Shown here: piece by piece, positions 36,513-45,627 of the stretch
How the letters are laid out: each line of letters begins with the position of its first letter
How positions within the stretch are numbered: the stretch's first letter is position 1
From: Roseomonas sp. E05
GTDB lineage: Bacteria > Pseudomonadota > Alphaproteobacteria > Acetobacterales > Acetobacteraceae
Length of the DNA stretch: 64,000 nt
Reading direction: 5' to 3'
Assembly (NCBI RefSeq): GCF_030063475.1
Contig: NZ_JASIRT010000003.1
Coordinates: forward strand, 1 to 64,000
The notes under the pieces: generated by a model
Told to the model about the DNA's origin: nothing
Database searches by the model: none
Seen by the model: only the letters and a program-made list of their open reading frames with translations
Translations under genes and position numbers: made by a program

Positions 36513-37344
36513 GCCAGCAACAACTCCTCTGATTGTGCTGCTGATTCCTGCGCCGCCGGTTGTGGCTTGAACGCGGCTGCGGCCGCCTTCTTCTCGCCCC
36601 ATCAGAGGCGCGGCGCCGGATTGTCGTCCGGCGCTACTCAGATCAGTCCCATCCGTTCCGAGGATGCAGAGGGCCGTCTCCGAGATGTTGGATTTTCCGC
36701 CCATCAAATCAAACATCTTGCAGGATGCGGCATCCGTCCCGGACATGGCCTGGAGCGCGCGCCTGCGCCCTTTCCTACCGCCGCATGCACGCGATCCTCT
36801 AGGCCGAGGCGCGACGTTCCTGGCTCGGGGAGCTTCCCGCGAGCCAGCCAACACAACAATCCGCGCCGCCGAGGATTTGAGCTAAGGGCCGCGCGGCGCC
36901 GGGGTTGAAGAACGGCACCGCCGAGACCCACCCGGCCCTTGCCCTGGCGGTGGGCCCAATGGCTGGCCGGCCAACGCCGCCGCTGCTGCGCAGGGCTGGG
37001 TGGACCGGGCCCGGGCACTGCTGTCGGAGGATGAGGCGCCGACTGAGCCCGAGCCGGAGGAACTGGCGAAGGGCCCCCCATGGCGGAACTCCAGGAGCGG
37101 ATCGCGGCCCTCATGCAGCGGCTCGCCTCCGTGCAGGCCGCCTGCGAGGCTGCAGAGCAGAACTGGCGGTGATCCGGGCGGCGCTGGCATGGAGCACCGC
37201 CCTCCTCATCATCCGGGTCCTGCTGCTGCTTGCGGGGCGGTGGCGGCAGGAGCGGGGCGAGAACAAGCTGTGCTCGCTTTTGTGCTGGGCGCATGTTCAG
37301 GAAGTGCGTCAAGGACGGCCCTGCGCGAACGCCTGAACCAATAA
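36513..37344. other. Decayed region with two overlapping tiny frames
   Basis: No intact gene. At 37080-37172 (plus) a 30-aa frame begins MAELQERIAALMQRLASVQA, a coiled-coil piece. Its stop overlaps GTG 37169, which opens a 55-aa frame with a membrane-like segment (WSTALLIIRVLLLLAGRW) ending at 37336. A C-run at 37073-37079 separates them from an acidic frame (VDRARALLSEDEAPTEPEPEELAKGP), so this may be one frameshifted gene for a coiled-coil membrane protein. Confidence 0.35.
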
Positions 37345-37727
37345 AAACCGCTGTTTAATCCCCAGGTTTCGCGGGTGCGGGTTCGATCTGAACCGGCGCG
37401 GCTGATCCGCCCAGGCCTTGCAGATGGCCTCATAGGGGGGGCAGGCCCTGAAGGGTTTTCAGCCGCCGGGCGAAGTTGTGGGCGGCCAGGAAGTCAGCAA
37501 GGTGAGTGCGGAGCTGGTCGTGTGAGCCGTAGTGGAAGCGCCTGCGATGTCGGCTCCTTCGGCCCGGTGGGCAGGTCGGCCACGGAGGCCCGCTTCCGCC
37601 ACTTCGCCACTGTCTTGGGGTTGATGCCGTAGCGCCTGGCCAGGAGCCTCAGGCTCTCTTGGTTATGTTGTATCGCTCGGCGGCCCGCCTCTGTCGTGGC
37701 GGCGCAGCTGTGGAGAACCTGGCCCAT
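37345..37727 (-). pseudogene. IS481-family transposase remnant with internal deletion and frameshifts
   Basis: The N-terminal part is typical: MGQVLHSCAATTEAGRRAIQ, then SLRLLARRYGINPKTVAKWRKRASVADLPTGPKEP (helix-turn-helix). It joins directly near 37545 to the C terminus RFHYGSHDQLRTHLADFLAAHNFARRLKTLQGLPP, after which a run of C (37436-37442) shifts the frame into YEAICKAWADQPRRF. A further shift gives the expected GLN- ending. The DDE core in between is deleted. Confidence 0.8.
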
Positions 37728-37894
37728 AGTGCCTCCTTCCACTCGCGGGAAGAAGAGTGCACCATCAAAGCCTGGGGCTGAACATCCAGGCCGTGGATGA
37801 GGCGGACGCCATCCCTTTTCTGTGCTGTGGATGAGCTTCGGAAGAGGCAGTTCCAAAGCCGCATCCCGCCAGCCGGCGGCGGCGTTATGCTGGG

Positions 37895-38068
37895 ATGATG
37901 CGCAAGGTCCCTCTGCTCCTCGCTCTCGGCTTCGGCCTCTCCGGCTGCGGGCTCGTCGCGGCGCCCTGTCGGATTGGCTCGGCTGGCCTCAAGATCGTCC
38001 CGCTGGTGGGCCATGCCGCCGCGGTGCCGACTGATGCCTGCGCCGCGGCGATCGACCCTCCGCCCTGA
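37895..38068 (+). CDS. Small lipoprotein, DUF6726-like, 57 aa
   Basis: Begins MMRKVPLLLALGFGLSGCGL and contains IGSAGLKIVPLVGHAAAVP. It has a lipobox LSGC at residues 15-18 and a short mature part with LVAAPCR, similar to the tiny lipoproteins of that family. Either of two adjacent ATGs (37895, 37898) may start it; no strong ribosome site. A hairpin follows 10 bp after the stop. Role unknown. Confidence 0.6.
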   Translation: MMRKVPLLLALGFGLSGCGLVAAPCRIGSAGLKIVPLVGHAAAVPTDACAAAIDPPP

Positions 38069-38077
38069 GGCGGTGGG

Positions 38078-38100
38078 GGCGGCGGAGGCGCTCCGCCGCC
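38078..38100. terminator. Hairpin between convergent genes
   Basis: GGCGGCGGAG-GCG-CTCCGCCGCC: a 10-bp perfect stem with a 3-nt loop between the stop codons of the small lipoprotein (38068) and the holin-like gene (38108). There is no T-run, so it is probably a weak bidirectional terminator. Confidence 0.5.
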
Positions 38101-38107
38101 CTGGCCG

Positions 38108-38302
38108 TCAGGCGCCGGGCTCGCCGAAGCGGCCGCCCTTGCGCAGCGCCTCCCACAGGCCGAGCGCGGCGATCGCGAGGTTCGGCAGCGCGTCCTGCAG
38201 CTCGGGCGAGATCGAGATGCCAAAGCCGGCCGTCAGGATCATGAACAGGCCGCGCCAGGTGCTGGGCTGGCTGATCTGCAGGCGAATCCAGGATTCCATC
38301 AT
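38108..38302 (-). CDS. Small hydrophobic phage-type protein, holin-like, 64 aa
   Basis: MMESWIRLQISQPSTWRGLF begins it; membrane-type segments are FMILTAGFGISI and LQDALPNLAIAALGLWEAL, ending basic. GAGGAGCATCG precedes ATG 38302. Small proteins with this opening occur next to tail-fibre genes in phages and prophages of this group, where a holin role is often proposed; here that is inferred. It is last in the tail-fibre cassette. Confidence 0.55.
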   Translation of the reverse strand: MMESWIRLQISQPSTWRGLFMILTAGFGISISPELQDALPNLAIAALGLWEALRKGGRFGEPGA

Positions 38303-38343
38303 CGATGCTCCTCAGGGGGTGGGGAAAGGGCGGAGGCTGACGG

Positions 38344-38715
38344 TTACTGGCTGTCCACCGTCACGGCCTCGGCGGCGATCGTCACGGTGCCGGGGCCGGA
38401 GATGCTGGCGCTCTGCGCCAGGAGCCCATAGGCCAGCGGATTGCCACCGGAGGCGGCGTCGTAGAGGCCGATATGGGTGAAGTTGCCGGCAGCGGCGTTG
38501 AACACGAAGCGGAGGGTCTCGGCGTTCCGCTGCAGGCCGTTGCCAGTGAAGGTGATGCGCTGGCGGGCATAGCCGTTGCCCGCCGGCTCGCCGGTCAGGC
38601 CGCTGGCGGTGCCGCCGGTGCCGAGCGCGGCATAGATGGCCGTTGGCAGCGCCGGGCTGCGGCCGCACAGCGCGCGGCCCAGCAGGTTGCGGGCATAATC
38701 GGTCAGGATGGGCAT
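38344..38715 (-). CDS. Phage tail fibre-type protein, 123 aa
   Basis: MPILTDYARNLLGRALCG, then PTAIYAALGTGG, GYARQRITFTGN, ETLRFVFNAAAGNFTHIGLYDAASGGNPLAYGLL and a beta-rich C terminus. This is the pattern of small structural proteins that cap phage tails or fibres (TDYAxN... THIGLYDA). It is co-directional with the two large fibre/spike genes upstream, with gaps of about 41 bp on each side. Confidence 0.65.
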   Translation of the reverse strand: MPILTDYARNLLGRALCGRSPALPTAIYAALGTGGTASGLTGEPAGNGYARQRITFTGNGLQRNAETLRFVFNAAAGNFTHIGLYDAASGGNPLAYGLLAQSASISGPGTVTIAAEAVTVDSQ

Positions 38716-38756
38716 GCGGATGCGGTCCTTGGTTGCGTGAGGAAGGGGGCGCAGCC

Positions 38757-40007
38757 TCAGGCGGCTGCGCTCAGCGCCTGCAGCATGGCGTTGGGAAGGC
38801 GCTGCGGGCGGTAGTCGAGCAGGGCGACCTCGCCATTCGCCGCGCGGTTCAGCGCGCCGGAGGCGTGGCCGACCAGCATCCGTGTCAGGCCGCCGGGCAG
38901 GCTGGCGGCGGCGGTCTGCACGGTGCCGCCATTGAGGCAGAAGGCTTGGTCGCCGGGTGCCCAGGCGAAGGCGGCCTGGAACGGGACGCCCGGCGTCACG
39001 CTGCCGCCCTCCAGGGCAGCGAGCGTTGCGCCCGCGCTGTCGACCACGCCGTACACGACGGCGCCGCCGGAGGTGTTGCGCACCAGGAGGCGGTTCTGGT
39101 CGGTTCCATCGTCGATCTGGAACAGGCCCTGCGACCGGCCGAACAGGGCGGCATTGGGCAGCATGGCCCGGAGCAGCACCGTGCCCTGGCTTCCGAAGCC
39201 TCCAGCGGGCGTCCAGATGGGCAGGTCCGCGGCACGCGGAGTGGCGCCCGGGCTGCCGGCGGGGGGAAGGACGAGCGAGGAGGCGAAGGGGCCGAGTTCA
39301 AGCTGCGGTCCGGCGATGCGGATCGTGACATCTGCCCCTGCCCCTGGCGTAAGGCCCTGCAGCAGGAGCCCGGCGATGACCCGTCCGGTGCCGGCGGCCA
39401 TCTCGCGGCTGACCGAACGGTACTCCGGATAGCCGGGGAGTCCGCCCGGAGCGCTGCTGACGCCGCTGATGTAGCCACCCGTCGAAGTGCGCTGCATCAG
39501 AGAGAGCGACGCGCTCAGATTGGCGAGCGAGCCAGCCACGACATAGGCATTCGCCGAAGCGCTCCACACTTCGCCCGCCGCGGCGGGGACGGTCGTGATG
39601 GAGGTGAACAGCACCCACCAACTCTGGGCGTTGCTGAGGCTGCCCGAGTAGCGCAGATCGATATAGGGTACGCCGCCAATCGTGCCGGTTCCGACCACCG
39701 TACGGGTCAGCGCCTCCGTCCCCAGGATGCTCCAGCCGGTCGGCAGGGCGCCGGGGGTGCCGGCTTCAGCTCCTTCCGCACGGGGATTGGGCAGGGCGTT
39801 GCTCCGGGCCTCCTCGACCAGCAGGCGGCGGGCAGAACCCTGGAAGCGGGGCGTGTCGGGAGCGACCGCCTGCCAGGTGCCGCTGGCATTCATCGCCCAG
39901 GCGGTGCCCGGGCGACTCGTCAGGACCCGCTCCGCGAAACCGGGCCCCACAAGCCGCAGCGCCGGCGCGGCAAGAAAGCCAGGAGAGTAGGACGGGGACT
40001 GCATCAA
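38757..40007 (-). CDS. Phage fibre/head-spike-like carbohydrate-binding protein, 416 aa
   Basis: The N-terminal part (MMQSPSYSPGFLAAPALRL... RPGTAWAMNASGTWQAVAPDTPRFQGSARRLLVEEARSNALPNP) matches the opening of head-spike/fibre proteins. A beta-rich carbohydrate-binding-like segment (YIDLRYSGSLSNAQSWWVLF, AGEVWSASANAYVVAG) and a LamG-like C terminus (GTVLLRAMLP, FQIDDGTDQNRLLVRNTSG, PFQAAFAWAPGDQAFCLNGG) follow. Probably receptor recognition. The ATG overlaps the upstream spike gene's stop by 4 nt. Confidence 0.65.
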   Translation of the reverse strand: MMQSPSYSPGFLAAPALRLVGPGFAERVLTSRPGTAWAMNASGTWQAVAPDTPRFQGSARRLLVEEARSNALPNPRAEGAEAGTPGALPTGWSILGTEALTRTVVGTGTIGGVPYIDLRYSGSLSNAQSWWVLFTSITTVPAAAGEVWSASANAYVVAGSLANLSASLSLMQRTSTGGYISGVSSAPGGLPGYPEYRSVSREMAAGTGRVIAGLLLQGLTPGAGADVTIRIAGPQLELGPFASSLVLPPAGSPGATPRAADLPIWTPAGGFGSQGTVLLRAMLPNAALFGRSQGLFQIDDGTDQNRLLVRNTSGGAVVYGVVDSAGATLAALEGGSVTPGVPFQAAFAWAPGDQAFCLNGGTVQTAAASLPGGLTRMLVGHASGALNRAANGEVALLDYRPQRLPNAMLQALSAAA

Positions 40008-42454
40008 GGAGCCCCCGCCCCCGCCAGCTGGCAGATCTTCGTCGCGCCGCCGTCCGGCGAGTAGACCAGCAGCGTCGCCACGCCGCCGGAGCGGACGCGG
40101 GTGAAGCCGTCGCTGTTGGTCGGCGCCGTGTTGCTGGTGAAGCCCGAGAGCGTCAGGCCCAGGTCGCCGCCCGTGCGGTTGATGACCGTGCAGAAGAAGC
40201 CGTCGCCCGTACTGGCCCAGGAGAGCGCCAGGCTGGTGCCGCTGTTGGCGATCAGCATGCGCGCGTTGTGGCTGGCATAGGTGAGCGTGGTGGCGCCGGA
40301 GAGCAGCAGGGTCGGCAGGCGGCGTTCGGTGAACTGCCCGTCGACATACTGCTTGGTGGCGGCCTGCAGGTTGGCAGTCGGGTTCGCCGGCAGCACCAGC
40401 GGCCCGGTCAGCGTCACCGTGCCATTGGCGGCGAGACGGAAGCGCTCCGCCACGCTGCCGCCGGAGCGGGTCTCCAGCACCACTGCGCCGGCCTCGCCGC
40501 CGCTCGTCACCGCCTCCGCCACCGTCACCAGCCGGGCGAAGACCTGTTCGCTGCCGGCGCTGTTGTTGCCGGTCGCTTCCAGCACCGCGAGCCGGTCATT
40601 CGCCGCCACGCTGCTGGAGAGGCGGCGCAGCCGCAGGGTCTGCGGCTGGGTCATGCCGCTGCCGCCCAGGGTCAGCGCCGGGTTCAGGTTGCCGCTGTCG
40701 CCCGCGAAGACGCAGTCGGCGCCGCTGATGCTGAAGCTGGCGGCATTGGTGTTGCCGGTGCCGTAGAGCTTGACCTGCGCGCCGGCAGTGGCGCTGCGGC
40801 GATGGATGTTCACCGCCCCGTCGGTGTCGGTCGAGAGGCGGGTCTCGATCGCCGCGGCGGAGGAGACCGAGGCCAGCTCCACCCGCCCGGCGGCGATGCG
40901 CTGTGTGGTCGCGGCGCCGGACAGCCGGTTGCCGAGCAGCTGCAGGCGCTGCATGGCGGCCGCGCTGTCGGCCGTGAAGGTGACGGCGGTGGTGTCGCAG
41001 CCGGAGACGATCAGGTTGCCCGCACTGGCGCCCATATGGATGGCGCTGACGCTCACATTGCCGGTGCCCGGCGCGCCGGTGAAGTCGCAGCCGACCAGCG
41101 AGAGCTGCCCGCCCAGCACCTCGGCGATGCGCCGCGCGCCGCCGGTGACGTTGACGCCGATCACCTCGTGCTGCTCGGTGCCAGTGGTGTTCACCTGGAT
41201 CGAGCAGCCCTTGGAGGAGAGAAAGCCGCCCACCCACTTGGTGCGCAGCGCCGTGCCGGCGATGCGGATGCCGATGGTGGTTGGGTCCGCCGCGTCCACC
41301 CAGCCGTCGCCGCCGATGTTGAAGAAGCTGCAGGAATGCGTCTGGTCCTGCACGTCGAAGCCGATGTCGTGGCCGTACTCGAAGCAGTTCTCCAGCGTGG
41401 CCATGTCGCAGTCATAGACCACGTAGCCCGCGCCCTGCCGCCGGTTGGGGGTGACGTAGACCGCGCCGCCCGAGGTCCAGCCGGTGCTGTAGGTGGAGCC
41501 GTTCAGGTCGAAGCGCGTGCTGTCCACCACGGTGATGGCCCAGCGGCCATAGGCGGCGGGCGCGCCGGAATCCCGCACCTCGGCGATGTTCACCAGGTCG
41601 CCGGTGGAGAGGCCATGCGCCGTGGCGGTGGTGATGCGGAACTGCCCGCCGCCGTTGTTGCCGATGCCGGCGATCAGCAGCCGCGTGTTCGACCAGCTAC
41701 GCGAGGTGGTGACCAGCGGGTGCCAGTTCACCGCGCTGATGCGCGAGACGTCGTAGGAGCGGCCAAGATAGAGGCCGTTGGTGCAGTCGCCCAGCACGTC
41801 CTGGATGCGCACGCGGGCATTGCCGTCGCTGTAGATGCCCCAGTTGAAGCCCAGGATCAGCAGGCGGGTGAGCAGGCTGTCGGCGCCGTTGCCGTCGCTG
41901 TTGCCGCTGCCGCCGTCGCCGAGGGTGATGGCGGTGCCGGCGAAGGCCGCGGCGGCGTCCAGCCCCTGGCGCAGGCTGGCCGGCTGCGTCAGCCCGTCGC
42001 GCAGAACGGCGACGCCGTCCAGCCCGGCATTGCGCCGCACGCGGATGGTGCGCGCGGCGTCGAGCAGGATGGCGTAGCGCACGCTGGCGAAGTCGCCGTT
42101 CTGGCGCCAGCCGCCGGAGCCGGGGCGCCCCTGCAGGAAGACGCCGTCCTTCACGTCCAGCTCCGCCGCCTTCACCCGGTAGCGCCGCGGGCCGAGCTGC
42201 ACGCTGCCGCCGCCCTGCGCCGCCGCGGCGTCGATCGCCGCCTGGATGGCGGCGGCGTCGTCCGTGGTGCCGTCGCCCACCGCGCCGAAGTCCCGCACAT
42301 GCAGCGCCCGTTCGGTGAGGATCCCGGCGCGCAGCTGCGCGAGGGTGGCGCGCCGTGTCTCGGCCAGCGCGGCACTGCCCTGCACGACCGGCGCCAGGTC
42401 CGCGTCGCTGAGGACGGTGGCGAAAGGCAGTTCACTGATTTTCTTGTCGGACAT
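40004..42454 (-). CDS. Phage-type tailspike with pectate lyase-like beta-helix, 816 aa
   Basis: The N terminus (MSDKKISELPFATVLSDADL... VQGSAALAETRRATLAQLRAGI) is the particle-binding head typical of tail fibres. It is followed by HVRDFGAVGDGTTDDAAAIQAAIDAA, the start signature of the Pectate_lyase_3 beta-helix used by tailspike depolymerases. The long beta-helix (100-650) and a C-terminal beta-rich domain (TLTYASHNARMLIANSGTSL) follow. Expected to bind or cleave a surface glycan; the catalytic residues are not identifiable. Coupled by overlap to the next gene. Confidence 0.8.
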   Translation of the reverse strand: MSDKKISELPFATVLSDADLAPVVQGSAALAETRRATLAQLRAGILTERALHVRDFGAVGDGTTDDAAAIQAAIDAAAAQGGGSVQLGPRRYRVKAAELDVKDGVFLQGRPGSGGWRQNGDFASVRYAILLDAARTIRVRRNAGLDGVAVLRDGLTQPASLRQGLDAAAAFAGTAITLGDGGSGNSDGNGADSLLTRLLILGFNWGIYSDGNARVRIQDVLGDCTNGLYLGRSYDVSRISAVNWHPLVTTSRSWSNTRLLIAGIGNNGGGQFRITTATAHGLSTGDLVNIAEVRDSGAPAAYGRWAITVVDSTRFDLNGSTYSTGWTSGGAVYVTPNRRQGAGYVVYDCDMATLENCFEYGHDIGFDVQDQTHSCSFFNIGGDGWVDAADPTTIGIRIAGTALRTKWVGGFLSSKGCSIQVNTTGTEQHEVIGVNVTGGARRIAEVLGGQLSLVGCDFTGAPGTGNVSVSAIHMGASAGNLIVSGCDTTAVTFTADSAAAMQRLQLLGNRLSGAATTQRIAAGRVELASVSSAAAIETRLSTDTDGAVNIHRRSATAGAQVKLYGTGNTNAASFSISGADCVFAGDSGNLNPALTLGGSGMTQPQTLRLRRLSSSVAANDRLAVLEATGNNSAGSEQVFARLVTVAEAVTSGGEAGAVVLETRSGGSVAERFRLAANGTVTLTGPLVLPANPTANLQAATKQYVDGQFTERRLPTLLLSGATTLTYASHNARMLIANSGTSLALSWASTGDGFFCTVINRTGGDLGLTLSGFTSNTAPTNSDGFTRVRSGGVATLLVYSPDGGATKICQLAGAGAP

Positions 42455-42509
42455 CGGGGCGGAGATCCTTGCGGCGGGAGGGGGCGTGCGGTCGGGTGGG
42501 CAGGCGTGG

Positions 42510-43163
42510 TCAGAGCAGCATTTCGCCGCCCTGCTGGGCGGAGATCGACGCGCCGGACTCGGTCAGCAGTGCAAAGGGCTCGGTGACGACGAAGGAGGCC
42601 GAGGTCTGCGCCGCCAGCGGCTCCTGCGCGTCGGCCACGCGGATGCGGTAGCCCGAGCCGGGATCGGGCGCGGTGAAGCTGGCCGAGGCGCTGCCGGAAG
42701 CGACCGCCACCGAGACCGGCCCGGCGATGACCGTCCCCGCCGCGTTGAGCATGGTGAAGACCAGCGTCGTCACCGGCCCGGTGGTTCGTGCCCCCACCGT
42801 GAAGCTGCGGCCGACATAGAGGCCGGTCGGCACCGGATCGAGCGCCACGCTGCGCGTCACCGCCGTCACCGGCGGCATGGCGAACTCGATGCCGAGCGCG
42901 GCATTGCCGTTCAGCCGCAGCGGCGGCGCCGAGGCGTCGAGCACCAGCCCATTGCCCACGCCCGCGCTGCTGCGCACCGGCAGGAAGGTCAGCGAATCCG
43001 CCGACTGCAGCACCACCACGTGGCCGGGCTGCAGGCGATCGGTGACGCTGGAGAAGTAGCCGGGCGCCAGCACCGCGGCACGGGTGTCGCTGGTGACATA
43101 GAGCCACAGGGTGAAGCTGTCCGTGCTGGCGAGCGAGGACAGCCCACGCGGGTCGAATGGCAT
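42510..43163 (-). CDS. Phage tail-associated hypothetical protein, 217 aa
   Basis: The start at 43163 follows AGGAGACGCGC. The N terminus SSLASTDSFTLWLYVTSDTRAAVLAPGYFSSVTDRLQPGHVVVLQSADSLTFLPV is a recurring module in tail-fibre loci of related bacteria. The C-terminal half is an Ig-like beta-sandwich (SVALDPVPTGLYVGRSFTVGART, SGSASASFTAPDPGSGYRIRVADA). Probably the first gene of the cassette and a structural tail component. Confidence 0.65.
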   Translation of the reverse strand: MPFDPRGLSSLASTDSFTLWLYVTSDTRAAVLAPGYFSSVTDRLQPGHVVVLQSADSLTFLPVRSSAGVGNGLVLDASAPPLRLNGNAALGIEFAMPPVTAVTRSVALDPVPTGLYVGRSFTVGARTTGPVTTLVFTMLNAAGTVIAGPVSVAVASGSASASFTAPDPGSGYRIRVADAQEPLAAQTSASFVVTEPFALLTESGASISAQQGGEMLL

Positions 43164-43468
43164 GCGCGTCTCCTGAAAGGGGCGAGGGGAGGGCGACGGT
43201 CCGGGGCATGCCGCCGCCCGGCGCGCAGGCGCGCGCACCGCCCGGCCGGAGGGGGGCCGGACGGCGTCAGGGATGGCGGCGGAGGGGAGAGGACCAGGCG
43301 CAATACGCCCGTTGATGCGATAGGAATTAATGGGTTTGATGGCCGTTAGTCAAGAAAAAAATCCTACATCGGCCTGACGAAATCGGCTCCATCCCGCCAT
43401 CCGCAATGGACCCCGGCATCAAGCTTCACTAGCGTGCGGGCTTCTCCCTTCCGCCCTGGAGTTGCCCC
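43164..43468. other. Divergent promoter region between the tail cassette and the polyamine transporter
   Basis: 305 bp without a gene. The A/T-rich stretch at 43318-43372 (GGAATTAATGGGTTTGATGG, then TCAAGAAAAAAATCC) is the likely promoter zone for both directions; it stands out against the GC-rich surroundings. Confidence 0.5.
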
Positions 43469-44575
43469 ATGCTCCGACGCCTGCTCGCGGTCGCCCTCTG
43501 CGCCGCCGCCCTCCTGCCGGCCGAGCCGGTCCCGGCCCGCGCCGAAGAGGCGGTGCTGAATGTCTACAACTGGTCGGACTACATCGACCCCGCCGCCGTG
43601 GAGCGCTTCCAGAAGGAAACCGGCGTCCAGGTCCGCTACGACGTGTTCGACAGCCTGGAGACGCTGGAAGGCAAGCTGTCCGCCGGGCATTCCGGCTACG
43701 ACGTCATCGTACCGACCAGCGAGCCGACCTTCTCCCGTCTGGTCCGCGCCGGCGCGCTGAAGCCGCTGGACCGTGCGAAGCTGCCGAACTGGAGCAACCA
43801 GGACGCCACGCTGCTGCGGCAGGTGGAGAGCAGCGACCCCGGCAACCGGCATGGCGCCATCTATCTCTACGGCACGGTCGGTCTCGGCATCCGCGCCGAC
43901 AAAGTGCGCGAGCTGCTGCCCAATGCGCCACTCGACAGTCTCGATCTGCTGCTGAAGCCCGAATACGCGAAGCGCCTCGCCGCCTGCGGCATCGCCGTGA
44001 TGGATTCCGCGACCGACGTGCTGCCCAGCGTGCTGCACTGGCTCGGCCGCGACGCCGACAGCACCGACGGCGCCGACCTCCAGGCCGCCGAGAAGGCGCT
44101 GCTGGCGATCCGCCCGCATGTCCGCGCCATTATCGCCAGCGGCAACATCCTCGATGCGCTCGCCACCGGCGAGTACTGCGTGGCGATGACCTATTCCGGC
44201 GACGTCATCCAGGCGAAGGCGCGCGCCGACGAGGCGAAGCAGGGCATCCAGCTCCGCTACGTGCAGCCGAAGGAAGGCGCGCAGCTCTGGTTCGACATGC
44301 TGGCCATCCCTGCCGATGCCCCGCACCCCGAGGCGGCGCACCGCTTCATCAACTTCCTGCTGCAGCCTGAGGTGATGGCCGGCATCACCAACGCGGTGCA
44401 CTATCCCAATGCCATCCCCGCCGCGACGCCGCTGGTGGAGGAGGCCGTGCGCGAGGACCCGAACGTCTACCCGACGCCGGAGATGCTGGCGCGCACCTTC
44501 ACGGTGCGGGCGCTTTCGCCGCAGGCCGAGCGCGCCCGCAGCCGCCTCTGGAACCGCTTCAAGGCCGGGCGTTGA
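43469..44575 (+). CDS. potF: Polyamine ABC transporter, periplasmic binding protein (PotF-like)
   Basis: 368 aa with a Sec signal (MLRRLLAVALCAAALLPAEP, cleavage near ARA). Family marks: VLNVYNWSDYIDPAAVERFQKETGVQVRYDVFDS, GYDVIVPTSEPTFSRL, YLYGTVGLGIRADKV, EYCVAMTYSGDVIQAKARA and PHPEAAHRFINFLLQPEV. It captures putrescine- or spermidine-like amines. It is the first gene of a tightly overlapping four-gene operon; its stop overlaps the ATPase start (TTGA). Confidence 0.93.
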   Translation: MLRRLLAVALCAAALLPAEPVPARAEEAVLNVYNWSDYIDPAAVERFQKETGVQVRYDVFDSLETLEGKLSAGHSGYDVIVPTSEPTFSRLVRAGALKPLDRAKLPNWSNQDATLLRQVESSDPGNRHGAIYLYGTVGLGIRADKVRELLPNAPLDSLDLLLKPEYAKRLAACGIAVMDSATDVLPSVLHWLGRDADSTDGADLQAAEKALLAIRPHVRAIIASGNILDALATGEYCVAMTYSGDVIQAKARADEAKQGIQLRYVQPKEGAQLWFDMLAIPADAPHPEAAHRFINFLLQPEVMAGITNAVHYPNAIPAATPLVEEAVREDPNVYPTPEMLARTFTVRALSPQAERARSRLWNRFKAGR

Positions 44576-45627
44576 GCAGGCCGCTGCTGTCGCTGCGCGG
44601 CCTGTCCCGACGCTTCGGCGAGACAGTCGCGCTGGACCGGCTCGATCTCGACGTGCCGCCCGGCGAGTTCCTGGCCCTGCTCGGTGGCTCCGGCTCCGGC
44701 AAGTCCACCCTGCTGCGCGTCATTGCCGGCTTCGAGGCGCCGGATGCCGGGCAGGTGCTGTTCGAGGGCCGTGACCTCGCCGGCGTGCCGCCGCACGCCC
44801 GGCCGCTGAACATGATGTTCCAGTCCTACGCGCTGTTCCCGCATCTGACAGTGGCGGGCAACGTCGCCTATGGCCTGCGGCGCGAGGGCGTGGCGCGCGC
44901 CGAGCGCCACCGCCGCGTCGCCGAGGCGCTGGCCATGGTTGGGCTGGAGGAATTCGGGCGCCGCCTGCCGCACCGCCTGTCCGGCGGCCAGCGGCAGCGC
45001 GTGGCGCTGGCCCGCGTGCTGGTGAAGCGCCCGCGCCTGCTGCTGCTGGACGAGCCGCTTGGCGCGCTGGATGCCGGCCTGCGCGAGCGCACCGGCTTCG
45101 AGCTGCGCGCCCTGCAGCGCGAGACCGGCGCCGCCTTCATCATGGTGACGCACGACCAGAGCGAGGCGCTGGCCCTGGCCGACCGCGTGGCGGTGCTGGA
45201 GCAGGGCCGGCTGGTGCAGCTCGGCCCGCCACGCGCGGTCTATGAGCGGCCGGCGACGCGCTTTGTCGCCAGCTTTCTGGGGGGTGCCAACGTGCTGGAA
45301 GGCCGGCCGGACGGAGCAGGGGGGCTGGACTGCCCCCTGCTCGGCGGCACCCTGCGCCCGGCCGAGACCCTGCCGGAAGGCTGCACCGCCTGCGCCCTCC
45401 GCCCCGAACGCATCGCCCTCCGCTCCGGCGCCAGCGGACCCAACACCGCATCCGGCACCATCGAGGAGGTGGCCTTCCGTGGCGATGACAGCCTGCTGCT
45501 GGTGCGCATGCCCGGCGGCGCCGTGCTGCGCGTCGGCCATGCCGAGGAGGACGGTGCCCCGCCGCCGCGCGGCAGCACGGTGCAACTGTCCTGGGAGGCG
45601 GCCGCCGTTGTGCCGCTGCTCGGCTGA
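44572..45627 (+). CDS. potG: Polyamine ABC transporter ATPase (PotG-like)
   Basis: 351 aa from TTG 44572, overlapping the potF stop by 4 nt. Walker A GGSGSGKSTLLR, Q-loop FQSYALFPHLTV, signature LSGGQRQRVALARVLV, Walker B LLLLDEPLGALDA and H-loop MVTHDQSEAL are intact. The C-terminal TOBE domain (CALRPERIAL, IEEVAFRGDDSLLLVRMPGG) is present. It powers amine uptake at the inner membrane; its stop and the potH start share one base. Confidence 0.93.
   Translation: MSRPLLSLRGLSRRFGETVALDRLDLDVPPGEFLALLGGSGSGKSTLLRVIAGFEAPDAGQVLFEGRDLAGVPPHARPLNMMFQSYALFPHLTVAGNVAYGLRREGVARAERHRRVAEALAMVGLEEFGRRLPHRLSGGQRQRVALARVLVKRPRLLLLDEPLGALDAGLRERTGFELRALQRETGAAFIMVTHDQSEALALADRVAVLEQGRLVQLGPPRAVYERPATRFVASFLGGANVLEGRPDGAGGLDCPLLGGTLRPAETLPEGCTACALRPERIALRSGASGPNTASGTIEEVAFRGDDSLLLVRMPGGAVLRVGHAEEDGAPPPRGSTVQLSWEAAAVVPLLG

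Noticed and set aside
40268-42586. 772-aa plus-strand frame opposite the tailspike gene
   Set aside because: Ala/Gly/Arg/Val-rich shadow caused by GC-rich codon bias; no start context or domain.
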